From Aquimarina sp. AU58 (GTDB taxonomy: Bacteria; Bacteroidota; Bacteroidia; Flavobacteriales; Flavobacteriaceae): a stretch of 64,000 bases of DNA. The stretch's first letter is position 1, and the number at the start of each line of letters is the position of its first letter. Location: the NCBI RefSeq assembly GCF_900312745.1, contig NZ_OMPD01000007.1:254523-318522 (forward strand), in the 5' to 3' direction. Of this stretch, positions 44,392-53,505 are shown piece after piece. The position numbers were made by a program, and so were the translations under genes. Under the pieces are notes generated by a model, which worked only from the letters and a program-made list of their open reading frames with translations, was not told the origin of the DNA and ran no database searches.

Positions 44392-46371
44392 TTATTTTCT
44401 AAAATTCTTCAGGCCTTTCTGTAACCATTTAAGATATTCATTTGTATCCGGGGTATAAGCAGTAGTTTTGTTAAGTAAATTCATATCTGCATCTAATAAT
44501 GCATAATAAGGTTGTGAGTTATTTTTGAAGTTTAAGGTCTGAAATGTTGCCCACTTATCTCCTACTGTTCTAATGGCTTTAATTCTTCCATCGGGTTTTA
44601 AGAACTTAAACTGATCATCTTCTGATAACTTCTCTCGATCATCAACATACAAAGAGATTAATACATACTTATTCTTAAGGATATCGATAATTTCTGGATG
44701 ACTCCATACTTGTTCTTCCATTTTACGACAATTCACGCAAGCCCAGCCTGTAAAATCGAGCATAATAGGTTTGTTTTGGGCTTTGGCAGCTTGCACTCCT
44801 ACTTCAAAATCTGTATATGCATTAAGTCCTAAAGGTCCATGAGCTTCTTTTTCATAAATACTATAAAATAATGGTGGAGGAAAACCACTTAGCAATTTTA
44901 AATTCGCATAGGCGGTATTCGTAAGTCCAGGAACCAAATAAATAACAAATGCCAAGGTAATAATACCCAGCGTTTTTCTTCCTTTACTTAATTTTTGTAT
45001 TGGGCTATCATGTGGAAAGCGTATTTTTCCGAAAAGGTATAAGACCATACCCAGGCCGATTACTATCCAAATACCTATAAATATTTCTCTTTTTAAAATT
45101 CCCCAATGCTCAACAAGATCTGCATTTGAAAGAAATTTAAATGCTAATGCCAGTTCGATAAAACCCAGGACTACTTTTACAGTATTTAACCATCCACCAC
45201 TTTTTGGTAAAGAATTTAACCAATTAGGAAATAACGCAAATAGTGCAAATGGTAACGCTAAGGCTAATCCAAAACCTCCCATACCAAAACTTAATTGCAT
45301 CGCTCCCCCATCACTACTTAGAGAACCTCCTAATAATGATCCCAAGATGGGTCCTGTACACGAGAAGGATACCAGAGCTAGTGTTAATGCCATAAAGAAT
45401 ATACCTATCACTCCCCCAATACTTGTAGCTTTACTATCAAGCTTGGTACTCCAGGAAGCTGGTAAGGTAATTTCGAAATAACCAAAAAAGGATATTGCAA
45501 ATACAATAAAAATGACAAAGAAGACAATATTAAGCGTCACATTTGTCGAAATATTATTCAATATCTCTGGATCTAATGAGTCTAACAAATGAAAAGGAAG
45601 ACTTAATAAAATATAGATAATAAATATAAAAACCCCATACAAAATAGCATTAAACAACCCTTTTTTACGATCCTTGGCTCCTTTGGTAAAAAAAGAAACT
45701 GTAAGAGGTATCATAGGAAATACACAAGGTGTCAATAAGGCTATTAATCCTCCCAAAAACCCTAAAAGGAAAATATTAAAATAACTTTTCTCCTCTACTT
45801 GCTCTGAAGGAAAAACATCTTTACCTTTTATATCAATATGTAATGCTTCAGACTTTTTTTGATCCTTTGCTGTAATACTAGACAGATCTCCTTTATTTTC
45901 GATTGCTTCTCCAGAAAGATTGATATCAAATTCTACAACCTCTGGAGCCAAACATTTCTCATCATCACAAACCGAAAAGAATACTTCTGCTTTAACCTGT
46001 TGCAACGTCTTGTCTATACGCTTGATTTTTTGAGAAAAAGTCACTTTATCTTCAAAATATTTCACATCCATCTCGAAGATATTATCAAACTTCTCGATAC
46101 CTTTAGGTTCTATCGTTTCTCCTATAAGTGCATAACTCTCTGGAGTAGTATTATAAGTAAACTCTGTTGGTGTTGGAGCTATTTCATCGCTATCTGCTTC
46201 ATTTTGAGAATATAAATGCCATCCTTCGTCAAGAGTCGCTTCAAAGTATAAAACAAAAGTATCATCAGTTTCCTTCTCTATAGTAGCTTTCCACTTAACA
46301 GGATCCAGCGTTTGTGAAGAAAGCGTTGTAGAAAATAAAACAGTGGTAAGTAATAGTAAGAGATATCGCAT
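44392..46371 (-). CDS. dsbD: DsbD-type thiol:disulfide interchange protein
   Basis: Membrane protein that moves electrons from cytoplasmic thioredoxin to periplasmic disulfides. Seen: signal peptide (1-19), N-terminal DsbD-alpha domain (20-150, with Cys pair in FSVCDDEKCLAPE), eight-segment transmembrane domain (about 197-485) with conserved Cys in LLTPCVFPMIPLTVSFF and FSCTGPILGS, and a C-terminal thioredoxin domain with WACVNC (about 545-550). All three Cys pairs are present, so it looks functional. Its ATG overlaps the tilS stop (ATGA), giving translational coupling. Confidence 0.93.
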   Translation of the reverse strand: MRYLLLLLTTVLFSTTLSSQTLDPVKWKATIEKETDDTFVLYFEATLDEGWHLYSQNEADSDEIAPTPTEFTYNTTPESYALIGETIEPKGIEKFDNIFEMDVKYFEDKVTFSQKIKRIDKTLQQVKAEVFFSVCDDEKCLAPEVVEFDINLSGEAIENKGDLSSITAKDQKKSEALHIDIKGKDVFPSEQVEEKSYFNIFLLGFLGGLIALLTPCVFPMIPLTVSFFTKGAKDRKKGLFNAILYGVFIFIIYILLSLPFHLLDSLDPEILNNISTNVTLNIVFFVIFIVFAISFFGYFEITLPASWSTKLDSKATSIGGVIGIFFMALTLALVSFSCTGPILGSLLGGSLSSDGGAMQLSFGMGGFGLALALPFALFALFPNWLNSLPKSGGWLNTVKVVLGFIELALAFKFLSNADLVEHWGILKREIFIGIWIVIGLGMVLYLFGKIRFPHDSPIQKLSKGRKTLGIITLAFVIYLVPGLTNTAYANLKLLSGFPPPLFYSIYEKEAHGPLGLNAYTDFEVGVQAAKAQNKPIMLDFTGWACVNCRKMEEQVWSHPEIIDILKNKYVLISLYVDDREKLSEDDQFKFLKPDGRIKAIRTVGDKWATFQTLNFKNNSQPYYALLDADMNLLNKTTAYTPDTNEYLKWLQKGLKNFRK

Positions 46372-47684
46372 CAGGCTATTGTAATTTTAAGTATTTGTTT
46401 TGTTTGGGGTATTATTTTAAATCTATTATCTGCTCTATAGTTTATAATCCAAATTATTTCTTTTCCAGAACATAATAACCATACTCTTTCTTTGGCTAAT
46501 AAAGATAATTTTTCATCTTTAAAATATTTACTCAATTTCTTTTTCCCTTTCATTCCCAGAGGATAAAAATAGTCGCCTTCTTTCCATTTTCTTACAGTTA
46601 ATGGGTACTTTAACTTTTCTTTATCAACATAAATGGTCTTGAGGTCAATATCCGATATTTCGGATATCATTTTAAATTTGAGGGTTCCCGGGGGAATCAT
46701 TAACATACTTTCGGCTTCAGGTATGTTATAATTGCGATCCTCTATTTTTTCTGATATCGGACTCAATAACAAGTATTCTCTATCCTTTACCAAACGATGG
46801 GTTCCCGAAAAAATTTGTTTCCCTGATTGACCAGTGATCATATGTTCTATATCTCCCCATGCTGTAAAATCATATTCTTTTAATAAAAAATACAGGCTAG
46901 CTTTTGGGTCTCCGTAATCCATTAATCTATTAATAGGTATCTTAATGATATCATTTTCTGAAACCTCGAACAACTCTTTTTTTAGTAAGGTTACCTGATT
47001 TTTAATAAATTCGTTACTCTGTTTTAAATATTCTAAAGTGGTATTAAAATTCTCTAAAAACTGAGGATTAACACCTTTTAACTCTGGAATTACATCAAGG
47101 CGAAGTTTATTTCTAAGATATTTTGCACTCTTATTACTGCTATCTTCTCTCCATTGCCAATCATTCTTTTTTGCATACGTCAAAATTTGCGCTCTTGAAA
47201 AAGGTAATAACGGCCGTACAAAAATCCCATTAACTTCTGGTATACCTGTTAACCCTTCTATTCCTGTGCCTCTGGACAGGTTAATTAAAAAAGTTTCTAG
47301 ATTATCATCTGTATGATGCGCAGTGAGAATATAATCAAACTGATGCTCTAGAGCTAGTTTTTTAAACCAATCGTAGCGCAACTCTCTAGCTGCCATCTGT
47401 ATTGACAAATTATGATCTACAGCATAATTTTTGGTATCAAATTGGGTAATAAAAACCGAAGATTGAAGTGCTTCAGACAATTGAGTAACAAAGTTTGCAT
47501 CCTCATCACTTTCTTCTCCTCTTAGTTTAAAATTACAATGTGCGATACTATATTGCAGATGTAATGCCTGGCAAAGCCTTACAAGCATAACGCTATCTAA
47601 TCCGCCACTACATGCAATTAGTAGTTTGCTTCCTGATAGAAATGAAAGGTTTTCTGTAATATGATCTTTAAACTCTTGTAACAA
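46371..47684 (-). CDS. tilS: tRNA(Ile)-lysidine synthase
   Basis: Modifies C34 of the AUA-reading tRNA(Ile) to lysidine, an essential step. Seen: N-type ATP-pyrophosphatase P-loop SGGLDS near the N-terminus (IACSGGLDSVMLVRL), HCNFKLRGEESDEDA, TAHHTDDNLETFLINLSRGTG, GIFVRPLLPF, WREDSSN and the C-terminal TilS domain with TVRKWKEGDYFYPLGMKGKKKLSKYFKDEKL. The frame opens at a TTG at 47717, but a -7 box TATATTTG overlaps that codon; the next fitting start is TTG at 47684 (MLQEFKDHI), which I prefer, giving 437 aa. It is coupled to dsbD by a 1-base stop/start overlap. Confidence 0.92.
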   Translation of the reverse strand: MLQEFKDHITENLSFLSGSKLLIACSGGLDSVMLVRLCQALHLQYSIAHCNFKLRGEESDEDANFVTQLSEALQSSVFITQFDTKNYAVDHNLSIQMAARELRYDWFKKLALEHQFDYILTAHHTDDNLETFLINLSRGTGIEGLTGIPEVNGIFVRPLLPFSRAQILTYAKKNDWQWREDSSNKSAKYLRNKLRLDVIPELKGVNPQFLENFNTTLEYLKQSNEFIKNQVTLLKKELFEVSENDIIKIPINRLMDYGDPKASLYFLLKEYDFTAWGDIEHMITGQSGKQIFSGTHRLVKDREYLLLSPISEKIEDRNYNIPEAESMLMIPPGTLKFKMISEISDIDLKTIYVDKEKLKYPLTVRKWKEGDYFYPLGMKGKKKLSKYFKDEKLSLLAKERVWLLCSGKEIIWIINYRADNRFKIIPQTKQILKITIA

Positions 47685-47714
47685 CAGATTTTGGATTGAA
47701 GTTTTTCGATTTTT

Positions 47715-47722
47715 CAAATATA
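47715..47722 (-). promoter_or_regulatory. -7 box for tilS-dsbD
   Basis: The minus strand reads TATATTTG, a full match to TAnnTTTG. It overlaps the most upstream possible tilS start codon, which argues for the start at 47684. Confidence 0.45.
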
Positions 47723-47846
47723 CGATTTTGAATTGCGATAACCATCTTCTACCAAATTACATTCTACATATTGATTATCAGGTTTTTAACACTTTTTTCA
47801 ATTTGTTTTTCTTATTTTTAGAAAGCAACTCTTAAATTACTGATAA

Positions 47847-48548
47847 ATGAATAGGACACATGAATTACAAGAATTTTATGAGGCAGATGATCAAAGGGAA
47901 TTTAGTAAAAAATTATTATCCATTGTACCACACTTACATCCCTATGTAAAACACAGATTATATATTGCAGAAAGCGTAGGCATTTTACCTCAGAACATGT
48001 ATTGTTCTAACGGTATTATAGACGATGCAATATTGAAACTTTATCATGATGATCTTGATGTCGAAATAGATACCTTATCTCTCGAGCTTCAACTTTTTAA
48101 AATTGCCGATGAGCTTATTGATGAATTATACATTCGCGAAGGATGGCATCAAACAAGCATTAGCACCAGTTATTTTCTTAAAGAAGAACTCGAAAAACTC
48201 GAAGAAAACTATACTGTAGAAGCAGATAACGAACTTATTATGAAAGAAGAGTTAGATGATATTTGTTATCATCAAAATTCTGAAGAAAAGCAGAATTTTA
48301 TATATACTGATATGGATTCTGATATCCTTAAGGTTATAGATTCTGAACCCTCTTCTGAACATCGAAAACAGAAGTTATTAGGAAAATTCTATAGTTGGCT
48401 CCCCATAGAAACTTCTAAAATTATTGATCTCTTTGTTTTTGGGAAATTAAATTTTGAAGAAATTGCTAAAATTAAAGAGATAACTGCACAAGAAGTCAAG
48501 GAAATTATCATTGATGTGCGAAAGAGTTTTAGGAGGAATCTTATTTAG
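47847..48548 (+). CDS. Hypothetical protein with C-terminal sigma-region-4-like HTH
   Basis: A 233-aa soluble, acidic protein. The first 150 residues are helical and unfamiliar (HPYVKHRLYIAESVGILPQNMY; ELQLFKIADELIDELYI). The last 60 (KLLGKFYSWLPIETSKIIDLFVFGKLNFEEIAKIKEITAQEVKEII) read like the region 4 HTH of sigma-70 factors: a helix, FEEIA, a turn and a recognition-type helix. Region 2 motifs are not visible, so this is not a standard ECF sigma factor. It is divergent from tilS and monocistronic. Confidence 0.6.
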   Translation: MNRTHELQEFYEADDQREFSKKLLSIVPHLHPYVKHRLYIAESVGILPQNMYCSNGIIDDAILKLYHDDLDVEIDTLSLELQLFKIADELIDELYIREGWHQTSISTSYFLKEELEKLEENYTVEADNELIMKEELDDICYHQNSEEKQNFIYTDMDSDILKVIDSEPSSEHRKQKLLGKFYSWLPIETSKIIDLFVFGKLNFEEIAKIKEITAQEVKEIIIDVRKSFRRNLI

Positions 48549-49047
48549 GATATATTAGAAATTATCGGTTTTTAGAATTTCAAAACTTAATTGTTTTCTA
48601 TTTTGCGTATAAAAGATTATCAATTATGATAGTTCTTACCCGTTGTGCATTTAGATATTTTTTTATTAATAACTATAATTATGCAAGTCTAAAGGAGTGA
48701 TTCGACTTTAAAAGAAGTGTATCGAGCCCTTCGATACACTCAGGATGACAAAGATTTTAGTTTAAAAAAGCTATTCTCGATACATTTTTTCTTCATGTCA
48801 TCTCGAGCCCTTCGATAAACTCAGGGCAGGCTAAAGTCGAGAGGCCATTACGAAAAAACACTCGAATTGACACTTTTTAAGGAACACTACATCTAATTAC
48901 CAAAGACTTACAAGAAAAAAGCAGCATTCTACTTCATCATAAATAACCCATCACCGTTTCTTTTAGGTCAAATTCACGGTTTACGGGGTGTTTTTACCCA
49001 CTACAAAACGGACCTTTGTATCCGAAATATATCAATAAAGTAAACCT
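48549..49047. other. Intergenic region with CTTCGACAGGCTCAG-family repeats
   Basis: Two degenerate members lie at 48723-48750 (GAGCCCTTCGATACACTCAG) and 48796-48842 (GAGCCCTTCGATAAACTCAG). Further on is a conserved-looking stretch ACGGTTTACGGGGTG, and a near -7 box GACCTTTG at 49011-49018, 30 bp before the LRR gene. No gene is seen. Confidence 0.6.
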
Positions 49048-50151
49048 ATGAAAAACGTAAAACTTTTTATAGCACTGTGCATTGGTGTTATTCCTATCTC
49101 ATACTCCAGCAATGATAGTATCCTACTAGAAACCACCAATCAAGTAGTTTTATCCTATTGCCTTGCAAAAGAAGATCCTACTAGAATTTTTGCAGTAGAC
49201 TCAAAAACAGGAGAACTAAACAACGAAGAAAAAATAACCGTAGATCTAACCAATGCTACAGAAACTATTAAAAGCATTATCATATTTACTGATGCTAATT
49301 TAAAAAAAGCATTGTTGGCGCATACCCCTATAATAGATACTAATAGTGATGGAGAAATCTCTGAAAATGAAGCTAAAAATGTAAAAGAACTTTTTTTAAA
49401 TCGTAAAAACATCTACGATCTCTCAGAAATCAAATATTTTACAGCGTTGACCAAGTTAGAATGTAACAATAATCAACTCACTACTCTGGATATAAGTAAA
49501 AATACAGCCTTAGATCGACTGTCTTGTATTCAAAATCAACTTACTACTCTGGATATAAGCAAAAATACAAAATTAAGATCCCTGAATTGTATTCAAAATC
49601 AACTTACTACTCTGGATATAAGTAAAAATATAGCGTTGAAATGGTTGACTTGTGGTTATAATCAACTTACTGCTCTGGATATAAGTAAAAATACAGAATT
49701 GACTCATTTGGCTTGTAATTATAATCAAATCACTACTCTGGACATAAGCAAAAATATGTTGCTAAAATGGCTGGTCTGTAGTTATAATCAACTTAGTACT
49801 CTAGATACAAGTAAAAATACAGAATTAGAATTTCTAAATTGCCCATATAATCAACTCACTACTCTGGATACGAGTAAAAATAGAGCCTTAGAATTCCTAA
49901 ATTGTCAAAATAATAAACTCAATACTCTCGATATATGCAAAAATATAGTGCTTACCAGATTAGAATGTGATAATAATCAACTCCATTCTCTAAACATGAA
50001 AAACGGGAACAATGCTGCTTTTACCGGGGTAAGTCTAAAAAACAATCCCTCTCTTACTTGTATAACTGTAGATAATCCTACTGGATCATATGTAAACAAA
50101 TGGCAAAAAGATGCTACTACAAGCTATACTAACGATTGTAGCACGCCATAA
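49048..50151 (+). CDS. Secreted leucine-rich-repeat protein
   Basis: Exported LRR protein, possibly adhesive or protein-binding. Seen: signal peptide (about 1-20), an EF-hand-like calcium loop DTNSDGEISENEA at 97-109, then eight tandem 21-residue repeats at 144-311 (LTTLDISKNTALDRLSCIQNQ type), and a short cap ending WQKDATTSYTNDCSTP. The Cys at a fixed place in each repeat is typical of Bacteroidota LRRs of this kind. Related proteins usually end with a type IX secretion sorting domain; none is visible here, so it may be truncated or exported differently. The DNA repeats (63 bp, 49477-49980) can expand or contract. Confidence 0.8.
   Translation: MKNVKLFIALCIGVIPISYSSNDSILLETTNQVVLSYCLAKEDPTRIFAVDSKTGELNNEEKITVDLTNATETIKSIIIFTDANLKKALLAHTPIIDTNSDGEISENEAKNVKELFLNRKNIYDLSEIKYFTALTKLECNNNQLTTLDISKNTALDRLSCIQNQLTTLDISKNTKLRSLNCIQNQLTTLDISKNIALKWLTCGYNQLTALDISKNTELTHLACNYNQITTLDISKNMLLKWLVCSYNQLSTLDTSKNTELEFLNCPYNQLTTLDTSKNRALEFLNCQNNKLNTLDICKNIVLTRLECDNNQLHSLNMKNGNNAAFTGVSLKNNPSLTCITVDNPTGSYVNKWQKDATTSYTNDCSTP
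49477..49980 (+). repeat. 63-bp tandem repeat, eight units, inside LRR gene
   Basis: Eight consecutive 63-bp units in frame, most sharing ACTACTCTGGATATAAGTAA near their start. High identity between neighbours points to recent duplication. Confidence 0.9.
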
Positions 50152-50166
50152 TAAAATTTATCAGAC

Positions 50167-51471
50167 CTACACCCCTTCTAATACTTCTCGCATTGCTTTT
50201 GCCTTAAGTAAACATTCTTCGTATTCTTTATCGGGATCTGACTTGGCAGTTATAGCCCCACCAACGGTATATGATATATATTGGCGTTCCTCATTGTAGA
50301 GAATACTTCTAATTACTACATTAAAGTCAAAATCTCCATCTGGGGTAAAATATCCTACGGCTCCACTATATATACCTCTTTTAGACTTTTCGAGGTTTTC
50401 TATGATTTGCATTGCAGAAATCTTAGGTGCTCCAGTCATACTTCCCATTGGGAAAGTTGTTTTGATAACATCAACAGGAGAAATGGTATCATCAATTGTA
50501 GAAGTTACCGTAGATATCATTTGATGCACTTGTTTAAACGAATACACCTTACACAATTCCTCAACAACAACCGATCCTTTGGTTGCAGTTCGTGATAAAT
50601 CATTTCGTACCAGATCTACAATCATTACATTTTCTGATCGCTCTTTAGGGTCACCATAAAGGTCTGATACTAATCTCTTATCCTCCTCAATATCTTGTGA
50701 TCTTTTTGCCGTTCCTTTTATGGGTTGTGAAATTACTTTTTGCCCTTCTTTTCGCAAATAGCGTTCTGGTGAAGCTGATAACAAATAGTGATCATTCATC
50801 CTAAAAAATGTGGCAAAAGGAGGTTTTGAAATATCGTTTAAGTGATGGTATGTCTGTAAAGGATCTATACAGCTGTTTTTTGCAAAAAACTCCTGACAGA
50901 AATTCGCTTCATAAATATCTCCCCGATGTATATGGGCAAGCATTTCATTTACCTTCTCTTTATATTCATCTTTTGTGATACGCAAGCTTATTTTTACCTT
51001 ACCACAAGGTTGCTCTGTAGTATTTTTTTTGAGTAATGAATGCTCAGAGATTACCTTAAAATCTTCTTCTATTTCATCATCTACCATTCTCAAATAATGC
51101 ATTTCAAGAATGTTTCCTTTGAGCAGAAAAAGTTTTTTAGGCTGAAAAAAGTACAAATCCGGAAAACATAACTCGTCCTTATTTTCAGAAATTAAATCTT
51201 CTGTATCATTTTTCAGATCATAAGAAAGATAACCAAAAATCCAATCCGAAGTTACGCTTTGATATTCTTTTAGTGTATCAAAACCATTATAATAATCGGT
51301 TTTAATCGTCGTAAAAGCATCTACTGCCAATACCGCATCATAACTTGAATATTGCTGTGAATAGCTATTAGAATCCAGCCAAATAGCCTCTTCAAATTGC
51401 TGTCCCCAGTGTAATAGCTTTCTTTTAAATTCTAAAAAATCTTCTAAAGTATATTGTTGAACACTTCGCAC
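50167..51471 (-). CDS. pabB: Aminodeoxychorismate synthase component I
   Basis: Makes 4-amino-4-deoxychorismate from chorismate for folate synthesis, working with a glutaminase subunit encoded elsewhere. Seen: GTG start, 434 aa, chorismate-binding domain from about 160 onward with GDIYEANFCQEF, FATFFRMNDHYLLSASPERYL, SQPIKGTAKRS, ENVMIVDLVRNDLSR, FPMGSMTGAPKISAMQIIE and RGIYSGAVGYF. TrpE-type tryptophan-feedback residues were not assessed; PabB is favoured by length and the PIKGT motif. It lies 7 bp from the upstream FMN reductase gene and is probably co-transcribed. Confidence 0.88.
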   Translation of the reverse strand: MRSVQQYTLEDFLEFKRKLLHWGQQFEEAIWLDSNSYSQQYSSYDAVLAVDAFTTIKTDYYNGFDTLKEYQSVTSDWIFGYLSYDLKNDTEDLISENKDELCFPDLYFFQPKKLFLLKGNILEMHYLRMVDDEIEEDFKVISEHSLLKKNTTEQPCGKVKISLRITKDEYKEKVNEMLAHIHRGDIYEANFCQEFFAKNSCIDPLQTYHHLNDISKPPFATFFRMNDHYLLSASPERYLRKEGQKVISQPIKGTAKRSQDIEEDKRLVSDLYGDPKERSENVMIVDLVRNDLSRTATKGSVVVEELCKVYSFKQVHQMISTVTSTIDDTISPVDVIKTTFPMGSMTGAPKISAMQIIENLEKSKRGIYSGAVGYFTPDGDFDFNVVIRSILYNEERQYISYTVGGAITAKSDPDKEYEECLLKAKAMREVLEGV

Positions 51472-51478
51472 TTACTCA

Positions 51479-52015
51479 TTAGATTTGATGTGCAAAAGTA
51501 CTGAGAACTTCGTTTAATCCCAATAAAAGTGTCTCATCTGTTACTGTATTAGATTCTATAGAAAAATTATCATAAAAAGAAGGAAAACTAAAACTCTCTA
51601 CGATCTCGGCACCAAACCTGGGAAACACGTTTTTAGCAAATTCTAATGCGCTTAATCCTCCTCTTTTTCCGGGAGAAGTACTCATTAATAAAATCTTCTT
51701 TCCTTCCAGAAAATTACGATCTAGTCGAGATAACCAATCTATTACATTTTTAAAAAAAGCACTCCAGCTCCCATTATGTTCATTTACCGAAATAATCAAC
51801 GCATCAGCCTCAGAAATTTCTTGTTTTAACCCCATAACCATCCCGGGGAAACCAGCTTTTTTTTCTTCATCTTCACTATACATTGGCATAGCATAATTTA
51901 CCAGGTTAATTATTCTTATATCATGTCCCTTTATTTCTGAAACTACAAACTCTACGAGTTTATGATTAATAGAAGTACTGCTATTAGAACCTGCGAAGGC
52001 AATAATTTTCTTCAT
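51479..52015 (-). CDS. NADPH-dependent FMN reductase family protein
   Basis: Flavodoxin-like oxidoreductase using FMN and NAD(P)H; the physiological acceptor is unknown. Seen: 178 aa, phosphate-binding loop GSNSSTSINHKL (about 8-19), INLVNYAMPMYSEDEE, ALIISVNEHNGSWSAFFKNVIDWLSR (family PEYN-like motif as NEHN) and STSPGKRGGLSALE. It is upstream of pabB on the same strand and divergent from the helicase gene with an 87-bp spacer. Confidence 0.88.
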   Translation of the reverse strand: MKKIIAFAGSNSSTSINHKLVEFVVSEIKGHDIRIINLVNYAMPMYSEDEEKKAGFPGMVMGLKQEISEADALIISVNEHNGSWSAFFKNVIDWLSRLDRNFLEGKKILLMSTSPGKRGGLSALEFAKNVFPRFGAEIVESFSFPSFYDNFSIESNTVTDETLLLGLNEVLSTFAHQI

Positions 52016-52072
52016 TAGTATCGTATTAGAAAGTCAAAAGTAACCAAAATGTTCACAGTCCCAAAATAAGGC

Positions 52073-52080
52073 TACCTTTG
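52073..52080 (+). promoter_or_regulatory. -7 box of the DEAD-box helicase gene
   Basis: TACCTTTG, a full match to TAnnTTTG, 22 bp before the TTG start codon, implying a leader of about 15 nt. Confidence 0.55.
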
Positions 52081-52102
52081 TAGCATCAAAAAAATAGATC
52101 AA

Positions 52103-53458
52103 TTGACTTTTCGAGATTTAAATCTAAGTACACAACTTCTTAATGCCCTTGATGATTTAGGGTTTGAGACCCCTACACCTATTCAGGAAAAAGCTTTTGC
52201 CCCTGTAATGTCTGGAAAAGATGTTGTAGGTATTGCACAAACAGGTACCGGTAAAACATATGCCTATATGCTTCCGATTTTAAGGATGCTAAAATATTCT
52301 GTACAACAAAACCCAAGAATATTGGTATTAGTTCCTACACGAGAACTTGTTGTACAGGTAGTTGATGAAATCGAAAAACTTTCTACATATACTAATGTGC
52401 GAATAACAGGAGTGTATGGAGGTACGAATATCAATACACAAAAACAAGCCGTTTCGCAAGGGTTAGATATTATAGTTGCTACTCCAGGGCGTTTATATGA
52501 CTTGGCCGTAAGCAGAGCTTTACAACTTAAATCTATTCAGAAACTGGTAATCGATGAAGTTGATGTAATGTTAGATTTAGGATTTAGACATCAATTGATG
52601 AATATTTTTGATATCCTTCCGCGACAGCGACAAAATATTATGTTTTCGGCTACAATGACAGATGAAGTAGACCAAATGATTTCAGAAATATTTATCAAAC
52701 CACAAAAAATATCAATTGCCAAAAGTGGGACACCTCTTGAAAACATCAAACAGTATGGTTACAAGATTCCAAATTTTTATACAAAAGTTAATCTGCTGGA
52801 ACAATTGCTTTCTGATAAAGAAACCTATCACAAAACACTAATTTTTGTTGGTTTTAAAAAGATCGCCGATCGTTTATTTGAGCAGTTAGAAAAAAAATAC
52901 GCAGACGAGATTTGTATTATCCACTCTAACAAAACTCAAAACTATAGATTACGGAGTATAGAGCAGTTTAGAAAAGGAGAAAATCGAATATTGATCGCTA
53001 CAGATGTAATGGCCAGAGGTTTGGACATAGAAAATGTAAGTCAGGTAATTAATCTCGACACCCCAGAATATCCAGAAAATTATATGCATCGTATTGGTAG
53101 AACCGGTCGTGCCGAAAAAGAAGGAGTCTCGTTTGTACTTACTACAGAAAAAGAACAAGAACATCTGGAGGCTATCGAAAGTTTGATGGAGATGAAAATC
53201 GAGCAATTAGACATTCCCTCTGGTGTAGAAATTTCTGATCAGCTTACTCCAGAAGAACAACCCAAAGTTAAAGAAATCAATAATCCTCATAAACGTCCTA
53301 ATGAGGAAGTTGGAGCTTCTTTTCATGAAAAGAAAGAAAAAAACAAGAAAGTAAACCTTGGAGGTTCATACCAACGAGAGATTAAGAAAAAATATAAAAA
53401 ACCTAAAACCAAAGGGGATAAAACATATAATTTAAGAAATAAAAAAAAGAAGCGATAA
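52103..53458 (+). CDS. DEAD/DEAH-box RNA helicase
   Basis: ATP-dependent RNA helicase for rRNA/mRNA structure remodelling. Seen: Q motif (FRDLNLSTQLLNALDDLGFETPTPIQ), motif I AQTGTGKT, Ia PTRELV, GG, TPGR, motif II DEVD (DEAD variant), SAT, then ARGLDIENV and HRIGRTGR in the second RecA domain. A basic low-complexity tail from about 375 (KKKYKKPKTKGDK) probably contacts RNA. The start is a TTG: no ATG fits, the Q motif begins at residue 3, and the -7 box at 52073 leaves no room upstream. Cold-induced expression is common in this family but not shown here. Confidence 0.92.
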   Translation: MTFRDLNLSTQLLNALDDLGFETPTPIQEKAFAPVMSGKDVVGIAQTGTGKTYAYMLPILRMLKYSVQQNPRILVLVPTRELVVQVVDEIEKLSTYTNVRITGVYGGTNINTQKQAVSQGLDIIVATPGRLYDLAVSRALQLKSIQKLVIDEVDVMLDLGFRHQLMNIFDILPRQRQNIMFSATMTDEVDQMISEIFIKPQKISIAKSGTPLENIKQYGYKIPNFYTKVNLLEQLLSDKETYHKTLIFVGFKKIADRLFEQLEKKYADEICIIHSNKTQNYRLRSIEQFRKGENRILIATDVMARGLDIENVSQVINLDTPEYPENYMHRIGRTGRAEKEGVSFVLTTEKEQEHLEAIESLMEMKIEQLDIPSGVEISDQLTPEEQPKVKEINNPHKRPNEEVGASFHEKKEKNKKVNLGGSYQREIKKKYKKPKTKGDKTYNLRNKKKKR

Positions 53459-53505
53459 TGTAACTGATTTTGCTTTTTTAGATTAAACTCTTCTAATACC
53501 TATTT

